From Opisthorchis felineus (lineage: Eukaryota > Platyhelminthes > Trematoda > Opisthorchiida > Opisthorchiidae): 64,000 bases of DNA. Of this stretch, positions 45,401 through 56,311 are shown one piece after another. The stretch lies in assembly GCA_004794785.1 (NCBI GenBank), contig SJOL01004777.1, positions 323,745 through 387,744 on the forward strand, written 5' to 3'. A model generated the notes under the pieces. It was not told where the DNA came from. It was given only the letters and a program-made list of their open reading frames with translations, and did not search any database. A program made the position numbers and the translations under genes. The stretch's first letter is position 1; every line of letters begins with the position of its first letter.

Positions 45401-47432
45401 TATTTATGCGCTTTCACCCTGGCCGTTGGATGTAAATAGTTCTAGAGTACAGAAAAGTTTCCGAACAACCTTCACGGATTTCCATACCAAAATTGTCAAC
45501 TGCCACTAAACTACTCAGGACAACCTTGTAGTGTGAGAGGACAGTTGACATGATGACGGTCAACACAGAGGATGGGCACTGCATTTCTGCACAGCGCTAC
45601 CGCTACTGAATGTCGATTAGAGGACAACCATTTACATGTCCACCCAAGTAGTGACACATGTGCTGAAGTCCAAATTCAGTCCATATCCCAAACGAACCAA
45701 ACAGATTGTGATCCTAATGATCGCTTGCTGATGTTATCGGCCTGGCTGAGTGGATATTCTAAAAACAGACCTTTGTTTGCACCTCCTGAGGCGTCTTAGC
45801 AAACATGTACTGGGCCCCAGGCCAGAAAAAACAGTCAATAAAATTTTGGTCCACCTTGGTCGCTGACCACTGCGCACGAGCAGCTGCCAGCCGACTAACT
45901 ATATCCGGGATACTACTCCAGGAAAAAAGTTAACAGTTCGCCCAATCATTCAATGCGTTCGCTTCTTTTGACTAAAAATAAATGAATTCCACTCGCTTTT
46001 TAGGTCGCTCTTAACGACAAACTGATACAGACAGTTCGTGGCATCTGGCGTTGCAGATCAATTATAGTTTCCTCAGCTAAATAAAATTGTCACTGGTGTG
46101 GAATTCATCACGTTTTAGACGGCAAACACCGGAAGGCAAACATCAGACAGTGGGACAACAATAAATGTGCGCAGTGAAACATATTGCAGACCAAGAATGT
46201 GTGAGAGGTGTGCGTGGTAATGAACAGCCGTCATTAATGTAAACGTGTTTGGTCCCTTTCACCCTTGGTCCGTCTTTTCTTGGTCGCATAAATTTGGCAA
46301 AAACTTAGCCGAAAAATCGATAATCGTGGCATAACTGTTCGTCGGTTGATGGAAGTCTATTTCTGATGGACTGTTTTCTGAGCTAAGCAAGGCGGTCGCA
46401 AATATTTCACCGCCAAGTGGGGTGAGAACAGTAGGGTTTTGTTGACCAGCATGTTTGTACGCGACAACTGGCTTTTCTGGCCCTTAGATTCAGCGGTCTT
46501 CCTTAAACGATTTTAGGCAAAGTCAGCGTTTCCTAGTAAGTTTCGGACAATCTAAGGTTATTTTCAGGAATACGCTTTTCCAGGCACATTTCTGAGTTTG
46601 TTTTGAATACAGGTGGTTATGGTACGCAGCGCTTATTTTCAAGCACTCATAGTGAATTGACTGCAGCAGCAGTCATGGGAAACCCGTTTCTTAACCAGAG
46701 AGAGAAACTTAACGAACGTGTCAGTTTTGATGTGCGCCTGGAGTTCGGATGCCTCCAACTGTTCAGTTCTTTCAGTTGAGGACAGAAGGATCATACTCCG
46801 AGCTTATACTCCACGACGAAAACAACCAAAGTTTTTGTCGTGCACAAGAGATGCTCACGTCGCCGTTTGAGGTTTCGTATGATAGGCCACGACAACAAGG
46901 CGAACGTCACCTGTTGTTCTTCCACTTGGACACGTATTAGTTATTTTTCCGAAATGATGGAGTGCTGAGTGAAATTTTCTTTTAAGAAAATTTCTCTTGT
47001 CCTAACAACTAAGGATACACTTCGTACGCTTCTTGAATTCGGAATTCAAACAGGAAAACAAATTTTGCCTACGGTGACAATTTTTCTGTATGAAATTTCA
47101 AATTTTCCTCTTTCAACACTGCTAAAAGCAAGCAAGTCAAATAAAAAATTCAAGGAGAGTGTAGGTGGGCCAAAAATGTGACAGCTGGTCCCAAGCCAGC
47201 TTCGGTACTACTGGTGTAACGGTGGGTACTACTGATGAGGCATGCGAGTAGTATGTGTGTTCTCGTAACTTCACCTTGATCTAATGGAAGGTGGGATTTA
47301 TTACGGAATTTGTGGAACTACTTTGCAGTTTTTGCTTGCAATTGTGCGATAGTCAATGAATATCCAGGAGAGTTCAAGAAGATGCGTTCGAGAAGAAGAC
47401 GGATATTCCGTTTTTAAAAACAACATGCAAAT
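45401..47432. other. Intergenic; repeat D fragment, otherwise unrecognised
   Basis: A protein-like frame at 46749-46940 follows a pyrimidine-rich CAG, but no family was recognised. Repeat D copy 4 lies at 46505-46590. Confidence 0.35.
46505..46590 (+). repeat. Unclassified dispersed repeat D, copy 4 (partial)
   Basis: 'agtttcggacaatctaaggttattttc' followed by 'aggaatacgc' matches the end block of the other copies. Confidence 0.45.
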
Positions 47433-48331
47433 NNNNNNNNNNNNNNNNNNNNNNNNNNNNNNNNNNNNNNNNNNNNNNNNNNNNNNNNNNNNNNNNNNNN
47501 NNNNNNNNNNNNNNNNNNNNNNNNNNNNNNNNNNNNNNNNNNNNNNNNNNNNNNNNNNNNNNNNNNNNNNNNNNNNNNNNNNNNNNNNNNNNNNNNNNNN
47601 NNNNNNNNNNNNNNNNNNNNNNNNNNNNNNNNNNNNNNNNNNNNNNNNNNNNNNNNNNNNNNNNNNNNNNNNNNNNNNNNNNNNNNNNNNNNNNNNNNNN
47701 NNNNNNNNNNNNNNNNNNNNNNNNNNNNNNNNNNNNNNNNNNNNNNNNNNNNNNNNNNNNNNNNNNNNNNNNNNNNNNNNNNNNNNNNNNNNNNNNNNNN
47801 NNNNNNNNNNNNNNNNNNNNNNNNNNNNNNNNNNNNNNNNNNNNNNNNNNNNNNNNNNNNNNNNNNNNNNNNNNNNNNNNNNNNNNNNNNNNNNNNNNNN
47901 NNNNNNNNNNNNNNNNNNNNNNNNNNNNNNNNNNNNNNNNNNNNNNNNNNNNNNNNNNNNNNNNNNNNNNNNNNNNNNNNNNNNNNNNNNNNNNNNNNNN
48001 NNNNNNNNNNNNNNNNNNNNNNNNNNNNNNNNNNNNNNNNNNNNNNNNNNNNNNNNNNNNNNNNNNNNNNNNNNNNNNNNNNNNNNNNNNNNNNNNNNNN
48101 NNNNNNNNNNNNNNNNNNNNNNNNNNNNNNNNNNNNNNNNNNNNNNNNNNNNNNNNNNNNNNNNNNNNNNNNNNNNNNNNNNNNNNNNNNNNNNNNNNNN
48201 NNNNNNNNNNNNNNNNNNNNNNNNNNNNNNNNNNNNNNNNNNNNNNNNNNNNNNNNNNNNNNNNNNNNNNNNNNNNNNNNNNNNNNNNNNNNNNNNNNNN
48301 NNNNNNNNNNNNNNNNNNNNNNNNNNNNNNN
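47433..48331. other. Assembly gap (899 N)
   Basis: Run of N. The left flank ends aacatgcaaat, as in the hammerhead family (atgcaaatgagtg). The right flank resumes inside a minus-oriented family copy. Any reading frame across the gap is meaningless. Confidence 0.99.
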
Positions 48332-48437
48332 TTGGGTATCAGCAGGTAGGAGCAGTCCTCGTGAACCCTCTGTTTCGCTTGAACACCAGATTTTACGCGA
48401 CTACAGAAATACACTCATTCGCAAATGAAGTTGGTGC
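48332..48437 (-). repeat. Hammerhead-family fragment at gap edge
   Basis: 'tatcagcaggtaggagcagtcctcg', 'gcttgaacaccagattttacg', 'acactcattcgcaaatgaa' follow the family order in minus orientation. It begins within the ribozyme (the CTGATGA strand is degraded to CTGCTGATA), so the rest is in the gap. Confidence 0.72.
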
Positions 48438-50681
48438 CAATGGGTTACCCATTTAAATTTCTGCCGAATCACTCCTCTAGGAAATGTAAACTCTTGAGCA
48501 TGAACCCAAGTATAGTGCCAGCGATTGCCCTGTGATATCCAAACGTTTGCTCAATCTAAAGGTGTAGCTGGCTGAACAGACCTCCATAATTCACAAAGTA
48601 GTGACTGAACACCTCTTCACACTAGCACGCTGGTAAAAAAACACAACAACTGAAAATTAGGTGCCTGAGATCGTGAACACTGAATGACTTGGTGTAACGC
48701 GTTTTCGAGGTTCCAGGAAATGAAATTAGGTTGAAAGTATTCTGACAGGCACAATTTAGTCTGCCTCACGTGCGTAGAAAGTGTTCTACCGAAACTCAGA
48801 TGTTTACCGTCACCGATCTTTTCTTTAGCTCACCTATCTAATAAATGTCACACCTTTTGAATCCATGATTGAAAAAGGTAAATAAAATTCAATTTTATGG
48901 CAAAAGACATCATTCAGCCACACAGAGAACCCGTAACTAGCCAGCTAGAGCCTCCACACTTCCTTCAAGGGGGTCTGAATCAGTCTGTATCGAGCGCGAC
49001 GCTGGGTTTATTAGGCTTCTGTTCACGTGAATTTTCTTGAATAGACGTGTACATTTTTAGTGGGTGTAACCTACATTATCACCACCCCATTAAGTTAGTA
49101 GTTGAGTATCTGCTAAATTGGATGCGAGCCTTACAGTACAAGTGCAGTACGAGGCTGAATTACTAATCAACCGAATGCTGTATGAAAGTGAAGCTAGCAT
49201 ACTGTTCTCAGTCTGTCTGTGATGTTGCCATGGTTTCATTGATCCAGACCACCGTTTGTCTGAAAGCGTCGAAACCAATCGATTATCCATCAACAAGACG
49301 ATGCTTGTCACAAAGCGTAGGGAGGAAGAACATATGAAAGTGAAAACATTTCATAGGATGTTAACCCGCGGTTTCGCCGTTCTTATTGTTGTTATCGCTA
49401 GTCAGATGAATGATATCATGATTTCGATCAGCATGGCATAGAGCGAAAGAAAAACTACCACAGATATTCCGTGAATGCGTTGTGAAGCTAGAGGACAAAT
49501 CAAGTTAAGCGGGAATTAAATTAGGTCGTCGAGTTTTTCGCTCCTACTGGTCAACACCACCCCCGTGATCCTCACAAGTGAGACCCCTCCAGTAACAAGC
49601 CCATTCATTTCAGAAACCCCACCAACGCTGAATCAGTGTGTGAAAGTCTTTCTTCCTAAGAGCGAACAAATATCCTTTTCGCTATGGTGGCTTTTCTTGG
49701 AGATTACTGTACATCCAGTCATTTAAAGTACGACACCAGTGTATTTCCAAATATACACTATCCGTTGCATCATGACATACACCGAAATGATGATTGTTAA
49801 ACATCGGACAGCCTCTGAAAAACAATGTGTTAAGCATCTTGAGCTGCAAACCTGACAGTTTTTACGATGAACCTAGCCGGTTCACAACATCTTCGTACAA
49901 GACACTGTTCAGTGGCCCTTTCGAATGCAGTCAATGGCGCAAGGTATCGGCATCCAGCTAAAAGCTCACTGTTACATATGAAACAGCAGATTGTTGTTAC
50001 AGCCAAATTTGTCAGCACTTGATACAAATTACTGAAGAGGAACGTTTGTCTGTCATACCACTTGTAGGCACAATCCATCAACCTCTAGTTATGAACAATG
50101 CCTTCAGGTTTGTTAGCCTGAGTTGTCATCTGTTTGGGTAGAAGGCAATCCCCACTCATGATCTAGCTACTTCGTCTCGCTCCTAGATACCAGGTGTGTG
50201 CCTACACACTCGAAAGGACTTGCAAATGTCTAACCATGAACTGTTTTGGGGGCCATGTGTACAGTTTACCCAAGTACGAGTCTCATGATTAATGGTATCA
50301 GGGTTAGTGAAACCAAACGGTGCGCGGACACTAGTGATAAACACTTCGATATTGTTAGTGTCAGTCTGCATTGAAAAAAAGATCATTACTTGCACTATAA
50401 GGTAAACAGCAGTTATTGTCCAAGAATACTTTGGAATACACTCTGTTCACTTCATCGCGTGTCACCGTTGGCTCAGCAGTGAACTTCACTCAGGGTCATT
50501 ACAGTATACTGATAGTTATGTTCGCTTATTCTATAAAAAAAGGCGGCTTTACAAAATTGTTGAAAGTGAAGTATGAGTCTCTTTCATTCGCTCAAACCTG
50601 AGCTCATGTGGTGACTGTCATCCATCTTACCTGGTTACAAGCTATGTATATGATGCGATCAGTCGAAATAAAACACATAAG
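48438..50681. other. Intergenic; nothing recognised
   Basis: Only short frames without motifs. Confidence 0.35.
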
Positions 50682-50879
50682 ATGGGAGAGGATGGGTGTT
50701 TCAAAAATAAAGTCGTCCCACCGGATAAAGACGACTTACAGGAAGGGTCGAGAATAGGTTTTGTGGGGATGATCCTGACACTTTGCGACGAATTCTCCTA
50801 CGAGCTGAATATTTGCCTTGCTTTGTGTGTCCCGGTGTTCCTACTGATTTGGTTACTTATATTGGCAACTGATAACTAA
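50682..50879 (+). CDS. Candidate small membrane protein, 65 residues
   Basis: ATG (aagATGGGAG, acceptable start context) to TAA. The first half is polar and charged (VVPPDKDDLQEG). The C-terminal third is a single clear transmembrane helix of about 20 residues (NICLALCVPVFLLIWLLIL) followed by ATDN, suggesting a tail-anchored topology. I recognise no family. A frame this short arises often by chance, so support rests on the helix and the ATG only. It could also be the last exon of a larger gene. Confidence 0.25.
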   Translation: MGEDGCFKNKVVPPDKDDLQEGSRIGFVGMILTLCDEFSYELNICLALCVPVFLLIWLLILATDN

Positions 50880-50940
50880 GTCTTGTCCCTCCTAAAGGAA
50901 AAATATCGTCGTACAGCTGTAAAGCCTTTTCGGAATCTAG

Positions 50941-51040
50941 CAGCCATGCTACCCGAAGAAAGCACGAAGGCTGAGATACTGTGAGGTTTCCCGAACCTAG
51001 ACGGAAGCAGTCAAGGTGCCCGGTTTGGTTCAAACAATGA
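50941..51040 (-). repeat. tRNA-derived SINE, family 2, copy 3 (truncated)
   Basis: Plus-coordinate sequence 'catgctacccgaagaaagcac', 'gctgagatactgtga', 'cctagacggaagcagtc', 'ggtttggttcaaac' aligns with 63631-63730. The box A part of the head is lost. Confidence 0.65.
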
Positions 51041-54000
51041 GCCGTAGCCACTTTGTCACCTTGAGCTATTTCTCTCAAAAAACAAATGATTAAACACAAT
51101 CCCTTCACAGATATCATTCTCTTCACAGCTCCTATGTCAAAAACTTGTGCTCGACGGAATTCGAATACGTCACTTCGATCGATGACATATCTACTCACCT
51201 ATACAAATGCCATAAACTCACACGTTTCAAGCAGCCCAGTTAAAACTTGAAAGGCCGACCAGAAGCGATCTGCCACCCCATCAGCAAGGCTGAATTTATG
51301 GTAGTATCCTTGTTTAGACTGTTGTTCACTTAGGTCGTGATAGTGCCTCTGATGTTTCAGAGCCATGTGTCACTGGTTTTCAAACTGGTTGAAATGGCCT
51401 GAATGATTCAACAGTTTATCCGCACGCTACCTTGCTTTCCAGTGGAACACAGACCCAGTCTTTATTGGAAATAAGTGTAACCCTAAACTATATGCTGGGA
51501 GCGAATGGTGCCGCGAAGTAGTCAACTATCCGGGCCTAGCTGGATAACTGCTACACCAGTATGGCAGTAGATTGTGAAGGTTTCTCGAAATTGCTATTCG
51601 GGTCATAATCCCTTTGAAAAATCATTGCAGGCAGATCTTGTAAACCACAAATGATTTAGCTTCTATACCTTTTCAGCTGATAAGTAACAGCCGGTCAAAC
51701 ACTGAGAGGTGGCCGACGTGGAAACGGGGTGCTGATCGACCTTGAAATTTGCGCACGGATGGTCGGGAGTAGATGCCTGCCTACAGGCAGACAATGGATG
51801 TGTTAGTCGTTGGTTTGGGACTTATTTAACCACAATACGGGTGTGAATCGAAGCAGCGGGAGAGCTCACGGCTACAGACCTCTTGTGAGACCAACGAGTT
51901 TCAAAACAAAACGCAAATATCAATGTGGATTGAGATGGACGTGATTAGTTGAGGATTAGATGAATTAGGGAAAACCAAACGTGGCAAAGAGACCCAAGTA
52001 TGGGGTGTCAATAATAATAATAATAATAATAATAATAATTACAATTACAATTACAATGATAATAATGGGTTCTTGTAACTTGATGGGGGTGAAATGCTGG
52101 GTAAAGACATTGTAATCAGGTGATTTCGGTATGGTCTCCTCAGTCAAATACACGAACACATAATATTAAAGCGTTAAAGAAAGAGAAAACTGAAATATGA
52201 TTTGTCATTGATGTCATTCAGCAAAGTCATTCTACAGATTGGTGTACCACCTGTCATACAATAGTAGAGCCTATTTGACCTGTGAGAGAGTTGTAGGCCC
52301 TGATAGGACTCCTGTACTCCCAAAGGATCGATAGTCTGTCGAATTTCGATTGCACCAGTTGGCTTGTAAGACTACCTGCAGGATAGCATATGCTCAATGG
52401 TTCTGAGGGTTAGACACTGTTTCTAAGTCCCATATAGTCTGCGAAAAGCCTAAAATCCAATTGACACAGACGGTTTATGGGCTGGCCTCCAAGTTGTTAT
52501 TCAGCATTTGACAATTCTGAACTGCGTGATATTAAACGTTCTGCTGAGAGCAGTGATGAACTATTCCAGAAGCTATGTCACCTTTACAGGCGAGTAGAGC
52601 AGATATAAGCTTCCCTTCAGCTGAGTGGCTGCATCGTTTTAGCTTAGTGATCGGCCATCTCATACTTTGCAGCATAAATTTCTCCGGGTAGCCATTTTCT
52701 CATCGGGGTTGTTGTGATGGGGAACAATTCCGCATCAGCTTGTGTTTCCTAGTAGGATATACAGGAAGGGGACAAAAAATTGATCAGGAGACATCATTTT
52801 AATCATCACTGTCAGCAGTACATCAGTAACGCGCCTGGCGTTCAACTGTTGTAGGGCAAGGGCAGCCACGTACTGATCGTGAGTTTGTCAGTCGCTGAAG
52901 GGCGCCAATGAGACGTGTCAAGTCAAGTTGGTCGTAGTCAGGGAAGGAGCACCGAAGCAAACACTACTGCGTTATTCCTTGTCAGCGCAAATGAGGACTT
53001 AATAAAGCAGGGAAATTGTGACCTGGAGAAACACATGATCGTGGGGACTAGGCGGCCAAACTTTCTTGAAGCTCGCGTCCCAAGGACTTTGACGTGTGAA
53101 GACTAGGATAAGCTGTCAGAACAGGATAGGCAGAGAAATTTTGTGGTCTACGAATGGGAGGCGTTATTTGATTTTGTGAATGGGTTTGAATGGAAGCAAA
53201 ACGAGAGAAGTAGATGTGCATACGGAGGAAATTCGAAGGATGAAATGGTTCTGTACGTGACAAAGTACCGTCGAGGATGACGGCGAAGGTAGTAATAGTT
53301 CGTGCTCAAACGTTGCATGATGGGAGTTAGGCGGAAAGCCACAGGCGGAGGGTGAACAACAAAGCGGACAGGAGTCGTTCGTAAAGGTATAGATAATTAG
53401 AAAGTTAGACAGAATAATGCACCGGTGGCACTTAGGCGCTGGTACAGCCAATAGGCCCCGCCCGCACGTGATTGGTCAGAAGACCGGGCTGCCGGTGGTC
53501 CAGCCGAAATTTGATTTGTTAAAATGTTGACCTAAAGGCCAATCATGCTTGAGTATCCGCTGAATGCAGTTGCCAGTACTGAGTGCAAAAGGCTTCGGGA
53601 TTTCCACAATGTTGTCGTTGCGGTACTCTCTAAATGCGTTTTTGATAATTTGGGGGTTTATTATGCTTTGTATACCCTTGGCGGTTTTTTTTCCATATAA
53701 ACACTAGCTTGGAGGAATGAGACCGAGGGCTGAGCCTAGGGATTGTCCCTATTACGAAGGGACAATAACGGACCTTTCAAATTGGGAATGAATAGCGTAC
53801 AGGGTAATGCCGATCCTGAGGGACCTGAAGCCCTGGTATTCCAGTCCTGAAAAACCACCGTCCATTCTTACTTGCATGGAGCAGCTGCACACAGAGCTTT
53901 CAATCCAAACGATCAACTTGTATATGGAAATATTAGTAAATAGGACCGCATTCCAAACCCAGTCAGACCCCCAATACATCTAGGGTAATCACATTCGTTT

Positions 54001-54978
54001 CATCAAAACAGTTCAGCAAAGATCAATTAACACGTGTCACACAAAGCACCATATCAGTCGTAGAAGTGTGGTGTATGGTCCAATAACATCGGCCACTCAA
54101 GAAGTCTTTGTGTCCAAGACGGAGGAGGAGTTGTCTCGCCAAAGTCAATGCAAGACTTTTTGATAAAATGTGGATACTCTAGGTGGGCCAGTAGCTGTTG
54201 GACTCGAAGTAGAACACAAAGTTTTTCCACCTGATCGGAAAACAGTGGATAAGAGCACAGAAAAGAGGTTGAAACCATTGGGAGTGAGTCAGGTGTGTAG
54301 CTGGTTCACATGGTTGGGGGCCTACACCTCTCGCCCGTAGTAACACTTGACAAAAGCAGTTGAATTTGAAGGATTGGATGAACCGGTACAAAATTAGAAG
54401 TGGGATGGTAGGAAGCGGAGGCGAAACTTTGAGCGAAAGTCGCTGGTGTTCCCATCTGGAGGAAGTTGGAAGTGTGGAGGGCTGCTTTCATCAAGAAGTC
54501 TGTCTTCGTGCTGGAATCTTTGGTAGTTGGACTCTCTTTTACCTTTGTCGGTCATAGACGAGCAACTGCTATGTGTTGCAGCCTAGTCAGGTCACGTTGA
54601 GTGCCAGGGGTGCATCTATCACTACGACCAACACACATTATCGTCTTTAACTGACCGGTGAACGTATCATAACTCTTCGATTCATATGACGAGATTACAT
54701 TAATGCCAAACTAAATGAAATTTCAGAGACAAGATAATCCAAGGGAGGTGTCCCTGAAACAGATAGGGAAGGATTTGTGTAAGCCTGCTGAAGCGGAAAC
54801 ATAGTTTGGAAATCGCAGATGGGCGAATTTATCGGGTTTGGAGATTTGAGTCGTAGTGAGAAGCCAAAGTGAGAAAGTGAGATGAAGGGTAAGACTTTTG
54901 AGTCAAGTTAATGCCGTAGTTCAGTTAGTAAATTTTATGCACAGCAAACGCATGGGAGTATATAACCGAGTACATTAT
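51041..54978. other. Intergenic; TAA microsatellite, otherwise unrecognised
   Basis: Includes the trinucleotide tract at 52010-52066. Purine-rich sequence at 52900-54900 gives several minus-strand frames rich in Ser/Pro/His with no known motif. Confidence 0.35.
52010..52066. repeat. (TAA)n with ATTACA hexamers
   Basis: About nine TAA units, then three (caatta)-type hexamers, then gataataat. Confidence 0.95.
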
Positions 54979-55099
54979 TTTTTATATGTTTACGTTTATG
55001 TTTATATGTTTATATGTTTATGTTTATGTTTATGTCTATGTGTGTGTTTATGTTTTTGTTTTTGTTTTCGTTTATATGTTTACGTTTATGTTTGTTTGA
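54979..55099. repeat. TTTATG hexamer minisatellite
   Basis: Variants of tttatg/tttacg/tttttg repeated about 19 times. The Tyr/Val/Cys/Leu-rich translation through it is an artefact. Confidence 0.93.
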
Positions 55100-55100
55100 T

Positions 55101-55407
55101 GAGCGAAAAGTGGGCATCTCGAATAGGAGGCTCGGAGTGGACAACCACCCTACGGCCCAGTAAATTGGGCAGCAGTACCTTGCCGAGTAGCAGAGTGTGC
55201 GATCTAGCACACTGTATTGCTAACTGTATTTCTAACCCGGTTCCACATGTTGATTCTCGAGTGCTGTTTTACAAAATTGACGAACAAGCCGGCCCCAAGT
55301 TGACTACTGGGCACGCTGATTCATTATTCCGTAACACACAGTGTCGAAAACTCTGCCCTTGCAACAATGATCAATGTGCGTTTGAGAGTAGGGCAACGCA
55401 GACGTAG
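55101..55407 (+). CDS. Candidate exon, Cys-rich, unidentified
   Basis: Open from the end of the hexamer tract to TAG at 55405-55407. From about 55190 the codons follow a strong purine-any-pyrimidine pattern. They encode CDLAHCIANCISNP, VLFYKIDEQAGP and CRKLCPCNND; seven Cys lie in about 70 residues. A donor-like CAAT|GTGCGT sits at about 55374, so it may be an internal exon rather than a terminal one. No family was recognised. The upstream portion translating the repeat should be ignored. Confidence 0.3.
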
Positions 55408-56047
55408 ATGGGTTTTTGAATGCAGCTAGTGGACAAAATGACGAATATGAGCTTCCTCAGTTTCACCATCTGAATAAGGGTTATGGAGCTTCACCATTAG
55501 CTGTTTCCCGGTCAGGATTCACGGCAAAACTGGCATATTTGGCAACATGATCCGTTGTTTCATCCAAATACGGTGCAATGCTCCAATCATGTCAAAAGTG
55601 CTCTGGAGTTATGAAGATTGGAGAGGAAATGTTGTGTAAGAAAGCCATCCTTAGAGATGAGTGAGATTACTGAAACATGTAACTTACTTACTCACTTGAA
55701 CCTTTTTCTGCCTTTCTCATGTTTGGGCGGGTCCCGATACCTATTAGTGGAAGCATACGTGAAATCAAAAACCGGTACGTATGAGGAGATGAAGACGGGC
55801 GACTGAATTTGTTGATAATTGTGTTCTCTGTGTATGAGCACCCTTTTCTAGGAACTCAAAAAGACATGACCTTCCCTAGTTTGGCGCCTTCGTTAGTTTT
55901 CTGCAGTTCCACTAAGACAGTTTCAAGATGAAACAGAAGTACTGAAATGCACGTCAACCATCCCGACCGCTCACACTATTCGTCAAACGACTGAGAAGTG
56001 TGCAAGCAAGCAGCGATCACTGTTGGTGATCCTGGGTACCAAAAATG

Positions 56048-56311
56048 CATGAGTCAAGTGTTTTATTGCAAAACTTGTGTTTACTGAAAACAGAAATCCG
56101 AGCCATAAGTCCTGAGTGGTCGGCTGACTTTCAAAAATACCTCCGTCCTATACCAGATATGTGGAAGAAAGTCAACTTACTGAGACCTGACGGTATGATG
56201 CACTATGAACGAGACTCACAAGCTACCAATGCGTCTGAAGAAATGAATCAAAGTCTACCGCAGCAGTCATCGACCAAAGCAACTTCACACGAACCAGGCG
56301 ATAATTTGTGA
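56048..56311 (+). CDS. Candidate exon, unidentified
   Basis: ATG at 56048 or, more likely, acceptor tttactgaaaacag with exon start at 56094; ends TGA at 56309-56311. It encodes an aromatic and Pro-rich start (AISPEWSADFQKYLRPIPDMWKK) followed by a polar Ser/Gln/Glu tail. Codon usage is protein-like. There is a possible donor at GACG|GTATGA near 56193. No family recognised; it may belong to one gene with the candidates at 55101, 59377 and 60626, all on the plus strand. Confidence 0.3.
   Translation, partial: HESSVLLQNLCLLKTEIRAISPEWSADFQKYLRPIPDMWKKVNLLRPDGMMHYERDSQATNASEEMNQSLPQQSSTKATSHEPGDNL

Noticed and set aside
47231..47250. ctgatgagg resembling a hammerhead core
   Set aside because: No GAAA strand or pairing stems nearby and not within a family copy.
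47356..48456. Apparent 366- and 346-residue reading frames
   Set aside because: They are open only because they cross the 899-nt run of N.
54898..55100. N-terminal part of a 169-residue frame rich in Tyr, Val, Cys and Leu
   Set aside because: It is the translation of a TTTATG hexamer repeat; only the part after it was considered.
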